Shown piece by piece: positions 21,000 through 32,480 of a DNA stretch of 64,000 bases. A model generated the notes under the pieces. It had not been told where the DNA came from and did no database searches. It saw only the letters and a list, made by a program, of their open reading frames with translations. The position numbers were made by a program, and so were the translations under genes. The first letter of the stretch is position 1; each line of letters starts with the position of its first letter. Location: the NCBI GenBank assembly GCA_948567375.1, contig OX419757.1, positions 16,878,974 to 16,942,973 of the forward strand. Direction: 5' to 3'. Source of the DNA: Lunularia cruciata (lineage: Eukaryota; Streptophyta; Marchantiopsida; Lunulariales; Lunulariaceae).

Positions 21000-22608
21000 C
21001 GTCGTAATTGCCATTGTGATAAGAGGAAGAGACTTCAAATCAGGTTTTCATGATAAAGCATCAAGGATGACATGGAATTGAGCAAGTTTGTATTCAAGTT
21101 TGATGTCAAATAATTGGAGTTGTTCCTCCCATCGATGATGTCAACTCTTCATGTGTTCTAAGTGTAAGGTCTACAACAATGGTTTGTGATCAGTTCACAT
21201 GATCATTTGTTTCCCCAAGAGGTAATGCCTCCATACCTTGGTGGCATATACCATTGCAAGTTGCTCTTGATCTTGAGCAAAGTAGTTTGTTTCAGCCGTA
21301 TAGAGTCGGTGAGACACAAAGGCAATGGGATGTAGTCCATCTATGAATTCCTATTGCAACACGGCTCCAATTGAAAAGTTAGAAGCATCAAAATCAACCA
21401 CACAAGGTAGTTGAGGATCATATGGTTGAAGAATGGGCCTTGAAGACACCATATGTTTCAACTTTTGGAATGCGTCTTTGTGCTTGGTGGTCCATTGGAA
21501 GCTTGAGTCCTTCCCAAGAGGTCAGTCAATGGTGTAGCCACATGAGCATAATAATGGATGAACCGTTGGTAAAAATTGGCTAGTCAATTAAATGCTTGTA
21601 CTTCTGTAACATCCTTTGGAGTAGGCCAATCAATAATGGCCTTGATTTTCTCCTTTTCCATCTTGATCCCTTCCAATGAGATCTTGTGCCCCAAGAAGAG
21701 AACTTCCTTTTGCCAAAAGGCACACTTTGACTTCTTGTAGTAAAATTTCCATTGTCATAGTCGTCTTAGGACTTCTCACATGTGATTCACATGTTCTGCC
21801 TTTGTTTTGCTATAGATTAAGATATCATCTAAGAACACCACCACATACCAATCCAATTGTCCATCCAACACCCAATGCATCTAATCCATGAAGACTGCTA
21901 GAGCATTAATGAGCCTAAAAGGTAGAACTTTCCACTCAAAATGCCCATACCTTGTGCAAAAGGCCGTCTTTTGCACATCCTCCCTATCAATTGGATTTGC
22001 CAATAGTTGTTGCAAAGATCCAGCTTGGAAAATTATCATGCTCTACTCAATTGATCAAGCAAGTCATCAATCTGAGGCAAGGGATATGCATTCTTCACTG
22101 TTTGCTTATTGAGCCTATGCTAATCAATACAAAAACAAAGTCCTCCATCCTTCTTTGGAACAAATAGTACCCGTGCTTCCCAAGGAGAAGTACTATGTTG
22201 TATGAAGTCCTTCTCCAACAACTTTGTAAGTATTGTTTGCAACTCCTCCAACTCCTTTGGTGAGAGCCGATAGATTGGTCTACTCATTGGAGTACTCCCT
22301 AGCAATAACTTAATCTTGAAGTGCATACCACGATTAGAGGGTAATCCCTTTGGCAGATCATCCAAAAACACATCTACAAACTCTTGAACTCTGATTGACC
22401 ATTGCTTGATGAGGCTCTTGGCTCTCCTCAGTTTGTCCTTGTGCAATTGGCTTGATCCACACCACAAAAAGCTTCTATCTTCCTCCAAAGCTTGCTCTAT
22501 GGCTGTTTCACTAACAGACTTCCTATCTAGGGACTCATCTCTCTTCAAACCTTGCTCCATGGTTGCCTTCCTAGCAAACTTCCCATCTTGGGGCTCCTCT
22601 CTCTTCAA
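21000..22608 (-). pseudogene. Reverse transcriptase and RNase H of element E
   Basis: The open frame 22608-22120 holds the RT lead-in with YRLSPKELEELQ and FVPKKDGGLCFCID. Downstream the catalytic FLDDILIYS is intact near 21840-21810. RNase H shows VDFDASNFSIGAVLQ near 21400-21345. Stops and frameshifts separate these blocks. Confidence 0.8.
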
Positions 22609-22749
22609 GGCATGCTCTATGGCTACCTTCTCAACAAACTTCCCATCTTGGGGCTGACTATTTTTTATTGTCTTACTCGGAGGTGTCAGATTACCTAATT
22701 GGACATTCCTACCTTGGTGTTGTACTTGAATTTGTCATCAGGTCCAATC

Positions 22750-24270
22750 AAATTGAACCTTATGATATTCAAGCCAAGGTAGTCCTAGAATGACATCATA
22801 GTGTAGCGGTGCCACTACAACCTCATACACTCCAAATACTCTTTCTCAATATTAAAAGTAATAGGATGTGAGGTACAGAATGTAGAACCCTTTCTACCAT
22901 TTGCCATCATCAATCTACTTCCAATCACCGGCTTGATAGGAATACCCAATTCCTTTACTACTTGCATAAACATGCAATTCTCTAAATTTCTAGAATCAAC
23001 CAAAATCCTACAACCCCAATTAGATATTGTACCTTGCAAGTGAAGCAAACTTGCATAGGTAGAGCCTTCAATCTATTGCAACTAATCAAGCTCCCAATAG
23101 GTAGCTCAAAATCTCCTATTGGGATTCCTCATTTCCTTGATCATTCTCTTTGACAAACTCCATTTGGGCAACTTGTCAAGATTGCTCATTCCTAAGTGGA
23201 CATTCAACAATGTGGTGTCCAACTTGGCAACAATAAAAACAACCTCCATTTTATTGCAATCTTTCTCTATCCATTGTACTGAGTGGTCTCCGTTGAATAG
23301 CATCAATCTTCATTGGTGCCAATTCTTCCACACGTGCATAGTGTACTAGTAAGCTTTGTGTAGGTCGATGTCAAGACCAAGTTGTCACAACCAAGGAATT
23401 AAAGTGCTCAACCAATTGCATGGCTTCTTCTATGTTTTGTGGTTCCCGCATAATCACCTCCAATTTGGTTTGTGACTTCAATCACTGCACAAATCAATCC
23501 TGAACTTCACCTTCTTGTATATCTAGAATTTGCATGATGATATTTTGAAATTGTGTGATGTAGCTCCTTATTGAGCCAATCTGCTTCAACTCTACTAACT
23601 TATCTCGTGCGGCTTGGGTGGCATTTATAATTTAAAATTGACCAAGTATTGTATCCTTGAATTCTACCCATGTCAAAATTGGTGCAACAATCTGTCATTT
23701 AGCTCGCTCCACTTGGAATTGCTACCAACGTTTTGTCACACCATCCAAATGGCTAAAAGCCAAGAGAATTTGTTTCCATTCATCTTGAAGATTGGTGGCT
23801 TCAAAGTAACATTTTTAGTCAAACACAAAATTCTCCATTGTGCTTGAAAGATTCTTTCCTTCAAACACCTTGGATTTTGGAAATCAAATGTGATCTTCTC
23901 TATCTTGAACTAGCACTCTCTTTATATGTTCTTTTCATTGTTGGTATCGTTCATCCAACAATTGAGTAAGGTGCTTGATTTGTTGTTGCATCACAAGGAT
24001 AACATTTGGTATTGCCGCCATAGGTACTACTCTATCCCACTACTCCCAATTTATCTAATTGATTAACATATAGATGTAGCATGTCCATTGTTCTTCATAA
24101 GTTACAATCTGAAGTTTAAGGTTCCTTAGACAAGGTGATCATATGCAAAAAATCATGCCTAAAGCGCGAGGTGATGAATTGTGTGAAGCGATGCTTGGAT
24201 AATATCTAAACATCAAAATCCCAATGGTTTGGCGGAAGTGGATTTGGTGGTCCATAAATTCCATCCATCC
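22750..24270 (-). pseudogene. Gag and protease of element E
   Basis: The Gag core is heavily broken. A CCHC zinc knuckle CFYCCQVGHHIVEC is readable at about 23240-23197. The protease region (22815-23048) reads ILVDSRNLENCMF, so the normal Asp-Ser-Gly active site has Arg in place of Gly, followed by the strand GIPIKPVIGSRLMMANG. Roles are as for other gypsy Gag and protease; both are inactive here. Confidence 0.75.
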
Positions 24271-24290
24271 CATTCCTACTCTGATACCAA

Positions 24291-24691
24291 TGTAAAAGAC
24301 CAAGACCGAGGAGAGAAATAGGAGAATGGAAGCTCACATTAGGACACTTGAATGAGGGAAAACTCCAAATGCCTAACATGAGCTTTTGCTTTGGTATTTA
24401 TAGGTAGCATACAAGGCTCTTGAGAAGCTTCTCAAGAAGCTTTCTTAGAGTGCAAGCCAAGTTAACCAGGAAGCTTCTCAAGAAGCTTCCTTCTAGAACC
24501 CGCCTACTTGGCGTGCAAGTTAAGCTAGTTAGAAGCTTCTAAAAGCTTTCTTCTAGAAGCTAATTACTTGAAATGCAAGCTAAGCTTCCCAAGAAGCTTC
24601 CTAGATACTTCTAGAATATTCTAGGCTAATTTGTCTTATTTGTTACTTTGTTAGCCCTACTAACTTTGTTGTTAAACTCCATATTGTTACA
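24291..24691 (-). repeat. 5' LTR of element E
   Basis: 401 bp, TG...CA, matching 19126-19492. Directly inside, the minus strand reads TTGGTATCAGAGTAGG (24290-24275), the primer site for initiator tRNA-Met. Confidence 0.9.
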
Positions 24692-24696
24692 ATATG

Positions 24697-25024
24697 AGCA
24701 TCTTACTTCATTAGGTTTACCTCTTTGTGATCTTTTGATCCTAGATAGTTATGCACTCTCTTATTATAGGAACCATCCACATGGTGCTATCCACCCTACC
24801 CACTTTAATCCTTACAAGGTACAGAGAGCATCATACACTTGGTCATTTGACCCTTTGATGAGTGCTTTGGACAGATTTGTCCATGACAATAGGCCTACTG
24901 TTTGTCGGGCAGAAGAGGAGTGGACATCAGGTCAATTGAGTTCTTATAATAGTGACCCATATTCTCTTCTTGATAACAATATCAAGCACCAAGACTTGGA
25001 TGAGAGCAAGTGGTCCCTATGGTG
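24697..25024 (+). pseudogene. Relic ORF H, 3' part, after element E
   Basis: Open to a TGA at 25022-25024 and in frame with the sequence before 19121 once element E and one ATATG copy are removed. It encodes a Tyr/His/Pro-rich stretch (SYALSYYRNHPHGAIHPTHF) and an end rich in Asp and Glu. No known domain. Confidence 0.5.
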
Positions 25025-25149
25025 ATCATTGAGTCCATTTAGGATTCAACATAATGTACATCGTTGTAGCCTTGAGGACGCAATAGTAACACTTAGACAC
25101 CATGGTACATCTCCCTCTTCTTCTTCACCTCCTCCTCTACCATAGTGAT

Positions 25150-25774
25150 AGGTTTAGGTTTCATTGGCTCCCCATTTAAATACATCTTTTGTTTATTTAT
25201 CCTCATGTATACATTTATCTTTTATACTCATATATATTGTAGTTTACACTTGTGAAACTCTCATATTTTTGTCTAACTCTCATATTTTCATGTTTTATAT
25301 ACTCACTTGTGCCTTGTGCATCAAATTGGACATCACCTGGCACCTATGTGCGCCACCCACATCATGGATCACCACACTTAACCAACTTTGGGCATCACTT
25401 AGCATTGACGGGCACCAACAAGTATCGATGAGCGTCAACAAGTATCACCGATAACTCACGAGCGCCTACAAGCCCTGACAAGCACCACCAATTATACATG
25501 AGTGCCTACAAGCACCTATGAGTGCTAGTTGGCTTTAAAATCATCAAAGTGCAGCATTGAGCGGCGACTAGCGGCGATAGAAAAGAGTTGATGGGCGGCG
25601 GCACTAAGTGGCAACTCACGGCATCTAGGAGCGACTAGGAGTGGCACAAAAAAAACCATGGGTGGAACTGAGCGGCACTAAGTGGTAATGAGCGGCATCT
25701 TGTAGTAACTAGCAGCATTTATCAAGTTTCTAAAACCCATTTTTATTATAATCATAATAAAGGTTACATTTTGG
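25150..25774. repeat. Non-coding stretch with short degenerate repeats
   Basis: An AT-rich start, then from about 25370 loose repetition of 10-14-bp words such as GAGCGCCTACAAGC, GAGTGCCTACAAGC and CAACAAGTATC, followed by GAGCGGC-type words. No ORF or gene seen. Confidence 0.5.
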
Positions 25775-25779
25775 TATAC

Positions 25780-26515
25780 TGTAATACCAAGAGCTAGCCA
25801 TATGATCTAGAAGTGAAATTTGGTTTGGTAACATCTAGAATGATGTTATACATGATGATTGAAATAGATCAGATATAAGTATCACCAAAAGAGTACTTCT
25901 ACTAATAGGGCAGAAACCAAAATAGACTTGAGAACCTTAGAACCAATAGCTAGACATATGATTTAAAGGTGAGAATTGGTTTGGTAACATCTGGAAGGAT
26001 GTTACACATGATGGACTAAACAGATCAGAAAGAAGTATCAGCAAAAGGGGACTTCTACTAATAGAGAAGGAACCGAAATATGCCTAAATCTTTGAAGGCA
26101 ATTTCGGAGGCCTAAACGGATGAATTAGGCCTTGAAAATGTGCAAATTCCCCCCCCCCCCTCCCAATGAAGGAAAGTTTGGCCTTCCCTCCCCCCTGCTT
26201 TGTCTTGTCGAGAGCTTTCCAATGGTACCTTACGTGATTCTGAGATTCCTATAGGAAGATTCCCTAAAAGATTCTCTCCGGTCAAAGCTTGTTTGACCAA
26301 CCAGATAGGACCTAGACCAGACATGTCACCCATCCAAGTAAGTAATCCAAGGGTGGAGCTTGCTGACATGTCTGTGTCCCTAATCCTATGGTGGAGCTTC
26401 CTTGGCGGAGATCCTCTTTGTCTATATAATAAAGAGAAGGTGCTCCCTTGGGGGCATCGATTGTTTGAGTGTGCAATTTGTGTTTTTTCTCTTCTCTTGT
26501 CCTTGGAGTATTACA
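25780..26515 (+). repeat. 5' LTR of element F
   Basis: 736 bp, TG...CA. It contains a C tract near 26150 that is much shorter in the 3' LTR, and TATATAATAAAG near 26432, a probable TATA box. A similar, older LTR is at 53815-54415. Confidence 0.93.
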
Positions 26516-26516
26516 A

Positions 26517-26528
26517 TGGTATCAGAGC
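26517..26528 (+). promoter_or_regulatory. Primer binding site of element F
   Basis: TGGTATCAGAGC, complementary to the 3' end of initiator tRNA-Met, one base after the LTR. Confidence 0.93.
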
Positions 26529-27180
26529 GAGTGTTTTAGTCCAAGAGAGTGGATCATCCCTCTTGGAATAGCACGACTACTGAAATTGAGTAATTTGAGG
26601 TGGAGAACATAGAGTAGTTGCTAGACTTAGGAAGGACTTTAGAGAGCGGATGGGATGGATGCGCCGAGAGGCCAATTTCCTGCACCTAGCTTTCCATTCT
26701 CAAACCCATTCCACATCAAGGTTATGTATATCCAGCGTGAGCAGATGAGGGTATTGCTAGTTTATCACTTTGGCGCATCATGGACAGAGTGATGAACTCA
26801 CCAAACCCTGTGATTTAACCTGTGGTGATATATGACAGAGAGTGGGATTTGAAATTCTACATTTTGTTATGATAAAATGGATATGCATGTCCCAAATCCT
26901 CTCCCTTTCAACACTCAAGTAGAAATCCATTATGTAGTGAGGCCGAAATTGATGTTGAGATTTTGTGGTTAGGAATTTTGGTGAGGAGTATTATCAACGA
27001 GTGATAGCTTCTAAGGTCCCAATGGTAGTTCTGATAGTTTGTGCGCCTTCCAGAGTGATTATATTGACTCTGTATTGAAGTAGACATTAGCAATTGAGTG
27101 TTGCAGGAACCATGGATCCGCAATTGCAAGAGTTGGTGCAAGGAATGCAAGGGATGTTGAATGAATTTTGAGAGATTAAG

Positions 27181-28200
27181 ATGACCATGGAGACATTACA
27201 AAGTCAAGTGCAGATCCTCAGGAATGATCAAGCCATGCAAGAAGAAGAGCCGTCTCAAAACCCAATACCTGCAATTGAAGTACTTGGAGAGGCATCCGTG
27301 CCTACGAACCCTATCAACAATGAAGCCACATTGCTACTCCGGATGAAGAAGACCTGCAACATCAAACCTTACAAGGGGCAACATTCGATGGGAGTAGTGG
27401 AAAATTGGATCTCGAGAATGAATCGATATTTCCGATTGTTCTCAACAAAGATCATAGAGCATGTTGCATGCGTGTTTGCATGTGGATACTTGACCGATAA
27501 AGCCCTCACATGGTATGATGCTTGGGAACGATCCATGCTGGTAGAGAGAAGGGAGGTCACATGGACAGCAATGCAAGAAGGACTATTGAAGAATTTCCAA
27601 TCGGTGGATTCTGTGCAGATGGCTCGAACCCGACTATGGGGATTGAGACAGAAGAATAGCGTACAAGAGTATGTGGAGGCTTTTCTGGATCTACAAGTTG
27701 CAATTACCGACATGAGTCCAACTGAGGCTCTCGACAATTTCAAACGAGGGTTGAAAGAGCGGATTTGCCAAGAAGTGATGGTGCAAAATCCTTGCACGGT
27801 ATTTGAAGCCATTGCTTGTGCGCAGAGAATAGCAGGAGCATTAGGTGGAGGTGAAGGAGTAGCTCCACCTCAACATTATCGGGCAGAAATGCCACACGTG
27901 GGTGGACCAATACCGATGGAATTGGGCAACCTTCGATTTTGGGATCAAGGAGCACAACCGCTTCAAGGGAAGCGGGGACGGGTAGAAGAACAAAGAGATG
28001 GAGTCCCACAAGGAGAAGGGACTCAAGGAATATTGTGGCTGTAGTTACAATTGTGGTCGTATTGGGCACATATCTACCAACTGTTGCACTCATTTCTCTA
28101 GAGGTCCTCGGCCTTTGTTCAGGCGATCTTTGAACAACATGGAGAGGCACATTGACGAGGAAGAGGTGGAAATCACTTTGGAAAATGAAGATCACCAATA
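27181..28200 (+). pseudogene. Gag of element F
   Basis: The main open frame 27181-28044 starts at an ATG. It shows a coiled-coil start, then the retrotransposon Gag core (VENWISRMNRYF, ALTWYDAW, then the SVQEYVEAFLDL helix). A frameshift near 28030 puts the zinc knuckle in another frame (CSYNCGRIGHISTNC, about 28043-28090). Gag would form the particle. The frameshift could instead be the normal Gag-Pol arrangement, but a stop at 28042 supports decay. Confidence 0.85.
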
Positions 28201-28296
28201 AATGTACCTTGTGGCCTTACTGGCTCAATAAGGAAGCAGAGAAGCAAGGGAAGGAAGAAGAATAATGCGCAACAATCCCGAAAGGCAACCTCACAA

Positions 28297-28839
28297 TTGA
28301 TTGTCGTGAATGGAATCCTAGAAGGTAATCAAGTGAGAGTATTAATAGATCCGGGAGCAACAGAGAAATTCTTGTCTCGCTCCGTTGAAATAAGATTGGG
28401 AATGGATCTAGAGAGAGATGGAAGTGAAGAAGTAGAGTTACCAAATGGGCAAACAGAGAGGATTGAATCATTACCTAGACGGGTAACCCTCTCTGTAGGA
28501 GAATATCAGGAAGCAATTGAGTGGCAAGTGATACAATTAGCTCGTTATGATGCAATTTTAGGCATGCCATGGATGGAGCAGTACAACCCTATGGTGGATT
28601 GGAGGAAGAAAGAAGTGAGAACCCACCAATGGTCAATCATTGGGGTTAAAGATAAATCACACAAGCAGAAACTGCCTCTATATGTTGTAGGGACGGCAAT
28701 TGTCTATAAGACCGATAGATGTTTTATGGGTCTAATAAGAGAAGTCCAAATTGCACAACTCGATGGACAAATTATTGAGAAATTGAAGGATGTGGTGGAT
28801 GAGTTTCAAGATGTCTTTCTCAATGATCTACCCTCATGA
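28297..28839 (+). pseudogene. Protease region of element F
   Basis: Contains VLIDPGATEKFLS (28339-28377), the retropepsin active site with Pro where Ser or Thr is usual, then an intact AILGMPWMEQYNP second strand. It ends at a stop before the RT lead-in. The catalytic Asp is present. Confidence 0.85.
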
Positions 28840-28849
28840 TTACCACCAA

Positions 28850-30010
28850 AAAGGCAAATAGATCACAAAATTGAGACACTTCCGGGGAAGACGCCTCCTT
28901 GTAAGGCCCCATATCGCCTATCACGTCATGAGTTGGAGGATTGTAAGACTCAAATTGAGGAGATGTTGCAAAAAGGTTTCATCCAACCTAGCGTATCACC
29001 ATATGGAGCCCTTGTCTTGTTTGTGCAGAAGAAGGATGGTATAATGCGCATGTGCATTGACTATCGGGGTCTCAATCAGCAAACAGTGAAGAACAAATAC
29101 CCCTTACCTCGCATGGATGACCTGTTTGATCAACTCCATGGAGCGAGATACTTCACCAAACTGGACTTGCGGAGCGGTTACAATCAAATCTAAATTGCAG
29201 AGGAGGATGTGTACAAAACTGCCTTTTGAACGAAGTATGGCCACTTTGAGTATCTTGTGATGCCTTTTGCCCTCGCCAATGCATCTGCCACTTTCATGAG
29301 TCTAATGAATGACATATTTCATCCATACTTGGATAAGTCTGTTATTGTCTTCTTGGATGATATCTTTGTATATAGTAGCACGATGACAGAACACAAACAA
29401 CATTTACGAGAGGTCCTCCACATTCTAAGACAGAATCAATTGTATGCCAAAATCTCAAAGTGTGAGTTTGGCAAGTCTGAAGTAGACTACTTGGGGCATA
29501 GAGTAAGTGCAAAGGGCATTCAAGTATTGACAGATAAAATAGAGGTCATTCAAAAATAGAGTGCCCCAGAAGATCAGACTCAACTTAAGAGCTTCTTGGG
29601 GTTGACGGGATTCTATCGTAGATTTGTCAAGGACTTCTTCAAGGGGAGCACAGCCTTTAACGGCACTACTTGGCAAGGGGAAGAAGTGGACATGGGGAAC
29701 TACACAAGAGTTGGCCTTTCAAGAATTGAAGGCCGCCTTGCTACATGCACCAATCTTGAAGTGGTATGACCCAAAATGTCCAATCAAGTTGGCTACAGAT
29801 GCATCAGGCGTAGCAATAAGAGCAGTCCTACAACAAGAGTGGCATGACGGATGGCATCCAATTGCATATTTCTCTCAAAAGTTGTTACCAGCAGAGCGCA
29901 ACTACCACATCACAGAACAAGAAGAGCTGACGATCGTTCTAGCAACTAAGCATTGGAAGCACTACTTGGGCGAGAAGGCATTTGTAGTAGAGACAGACCA
30001 CAACCTCTAG
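28850..30010 (+). pseudogene. Reverse transcriptase and RNase H of element F
   Basis: RT motifs in order: [43 protein letters not shown] (stop at 29191-29193 and another at 29227), MPFALANA, and the catalytic VFLDDIFVY (29349-29375). RNase H begins at LATDASGVAI (29790-29820) and runs through YHITEQEELTIVLATKHW. A stop at 29558 and a frameshift near 29620 lie between them. Confidence 0.9.
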
Positions 30011-31410
30011 TCTACCTCAAGACGCAGAAGGATCTATCTCATTGCCAAATTTGGTAGGCAGAGTGGCGACAACGCTTCAACATGAAAATCACCTACGTGG
30101 AAGGTAAGAAGCAACTTGCAGATGCATTCACCCGCATGCCAATGGCCAACAACTTGGTGGCAGAGGTTAAGATTACCCCTGAATTCTGGCAAGAGATTCT
30201 GGCGGCTACAAAAACTGACCCACAAATTGTAGAAGCACAATCATCCAAAGGTGTCACCAGTACCCAAGGACTCACCTTTCGGGATGGCAAATTATGGATC
30301 CCAAATGTCCCAGAATTACGCACCACTATTCTAGCGGAATGTCATGATTCGGCCATTGCAGCTCATGTCGGAGTGGACAAGACCTTGGATGCAATCAAGT
30401 GCCATTACTATTGGCCCAAGATGAGCAACGACGTGATGGACTATGTGCATAGCTGCCTACTTTGCCAACAGAACAAAGCTTCTAATCAAGCTCCTGCAGT
30501 GCTCCTTCAACCTCTCCCTACTCCTACCCAACGCTGGGAACAAGTGAGTATGGATCTCGTCTATGAATTACCCAAGACCACCTCAGGGTTTGACTCCATT
30601 GTGGTCTTTGTGGACTGGCTCAGCAAAATGATTCATGTACGCCCTACCACCAAGGAGGTGACCGCTCCACAACTAGCTCAATTATACTTAGATGCAGTCT
30701 TTGCTCACCATGGCTTGTCTAGAGTACTCATCACCGATAGAGGCACCCAATTCACCAGCTTGTTTTGGTGAACACTCTTTGGGTTCTTCAAAACCAAGTT
30801 GGCTATGTCCACAGCTCACCACCCACAAACAGATGGCCAAACAGAGCGGGCTAATCGCACAATTGAAGACATGTTACGCGGCTTCACCTTAGAAGAGCAA
30901 GAGAGGTGGGACACCCTACTCCCGTTGGTGGAATTCACTTACAACAATTCAGTGAATGCATCCACCTAGGTCACTCCGTTCTTCCTCATGTATGGTGAGC
31001 ATCCCTTCACATCTTCTAGCTTGATGAAGATCCGTCCAGTGGCTACCAAGGTTGATGCAGTCAACACATTTGTTTCTAGAATCCAACAAGGTGTGGAGAG
31101 CGCCAAGCACAGATTACAGATTGCGCAAAATTGACAGAAGTAGTATGCTGATGCACACCGTCGGTACATGGAGTTCAATGTTGGGGATCAAGTGTGGCTA
31201 TCGACAACCAACCTCACATTAGTTGGACCTCGTAAGCTCAGACCTTGTTTTATTGGGCCTTTCTTGATTCTTCGTTGCATTGGCGCTGTGGCCTATCACC
31301 TTGAGCTACCACCACACATGAAGATCCATCCAGTCTTCCATGTCTCCCTACTACGCAGATATGCTCCCCAATCAGGCCAAGGTCATTCCACACCAAACAT
31401 TTGACCTTGT
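30011..31410 (+). pseudogene. Integrase of element F
   Basis: The HHCC domain is intact (HDSAIAAHVG...CLLCQQNK, about 30343-30477). The catalytic core has its first Asp at MDLVYELPK (30550-30577), the second at ITDRGTQFTS (30730-30760), and the Glu segment at about 30850-30880 after a stop at 30769. The C-terminal SH3-like domain is in 31168-31404 ([17 protein letters not shown]). Confidence 0.9.
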
Positions 31411-31443
31411 CCGACATTCATTGATGGCATAGAGGAATATTAA

Positions 31444-31626
31444 GTGGAGCGGTTTCTCCAAAAATGCATGCATGGTACTCGCCACCCACGGGTGGACTAT
31501 CTAGTACAATGGAAAGGTTACCTCCTCTATGAAGCCACCTGGGAGCACGCTGCCAATTTGGCACATGCACCTGTGTTGGTGCAAGCATTTGAGCAACAAT
31601 TGCACAACGAGGACGTTGCGTCTTAA
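31444..31626 (+). pseudogene. Chromodomain of element F
   Basis: Reads VERFLQKCMH, then DYLVQWKGYLLYEATWEHAA, a full chromodomain core with the aromatic residues, ending 14 bp before the 3' LTR. A stop at 31441 separates it from integrase. Chromodomains can direct insertion to marked chromatin. Confidence 0.9.
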
Positions 31627-31639
31627 TAGGAGCGAGGTC

Positions 31640-32377
31640 TATAATACCAAGAGCTAGCCATATGATCTAGATGTGAAATTCGGTTTGGTAACATCTAGAA
31701 TGATGTTATACATGATGGTTGAAATAGATCAAATAGAAGTATCACCAAAAGAGTACTTCTACTAATAAGGCAGAAACCAAAATAGACTTGAGAACCTTAG
31801 AACCAATAGCTAAACATATGATTTAAAGGTGAGAATTGGTTTGGTAACATATGGAAGGATGTTACACATGATGGAATAAACAGATCAGAAAGAGGTATCA
31901 CCAAAAGGGGACTTTTACTAATAGATTAGGAATCAAAATATGCTTGAAATCTTTGAAGGCAATTTCGAGGGCCTAAACGGATGAATTAGGCCTCAAAAAT
32001 GTGCAGATCCCCACCAATGGAGGGAAGGCTAGCCTTCTCTCCTTCCTGCTTTGTCTCATTGAGAGCTTTCCAACGGTACCTTACTCCAATTGAGATTCCT
32101 ACAGGAAGATTCCCTAAAAGATTCCCTAAAAGATTCCCTCCGGTCAAAGCTTGTTTGACCAACCAGATAGGACCTAGACCAAACATGTCACCCATCCAAA
32201 TAAGTAATCCAAGGGTGGAGCTTGCTGACATGTATGTGTCCCTAATCCTATGGTGGAGCTTCCTTGGCGGAGATCCTCTTTGTCTATATAATAAAGAGAA
32301 GGTGCTTCCTTGGGGGCATCGATTGTTTGAGTGTGCAATTTGTGTTTTCTCTCTTCTCTTGTCCTCCGAGTATTACA
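31640..32377 (+). repeat. 3' LTR of element F
   Basis: 738 bp. It starts TATAATACC rather than TGTAATACC, a G-to-A change of the conserved TG end. Preceded by a purine-rich tract (AATAGGAGCGAGG). Confidence 0.93.
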
Positions 32378-32480
32378 TATACTATTAATTATCAATAGAG
32401 TATGATGGATTTGGAGTAGGACGTTGAACTTGAGTGAGCACTTTGAAATAGTGACTTATCTCCTCGGGAGTTTTCCCTAC

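Larger units (their letters stand above)
19126..24691 (-). mobile_element. Chromovirus-type Ty3/gypsy element E, full length, decayed
   Basis: LTRs at 19126-19492 and 24291-24691 enclose minus-strand Gag, protease, RT, RNase H, integrase and a chromodomain. The 5-bp target duplication ATATG is at 19121-19125 and 24692-24696. Internal ORFs are riddled with stops. In the first ~122 bp the two LTRs show about nine differences, indicating an old insertion. It split ORF H. Confidence 0.92.
25780..32377 (+). mobile_element. Chromovirus-type Ty3/gypsy element F, full length, few lesions
   Basis: LTRs 25780-26515 and 31640-32377, target duplication TATAC at 25775-25779 and 32378-32382, initiator-Met primer site, then Gag, protease, RT, RNase H, integrase and chromodomain on one strand. 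The coding region is the best preserved of the chromoviruses here, with about ten stops or shifts. I count seven differences in the first ~157 bp of the two LTRs (about 4-5%), younger than E. Confidence 0.95.

Noticed and set aside
25370..25720. Satellite array
   Set aside because: Repetition is short, irregular and not tandem with fixed period; kept only as degenerate short repeats.
27369..27812. 147-codon minus-strand ORF
   Set aside because: It is the antisense shadow of the Gag frame of element F; the plus frame has clear Gag motifs.
27740..28198. 152-codon minus-strand ORF
   Set aside because: Antisense of the end of element F Gag and its zinc knuckle.
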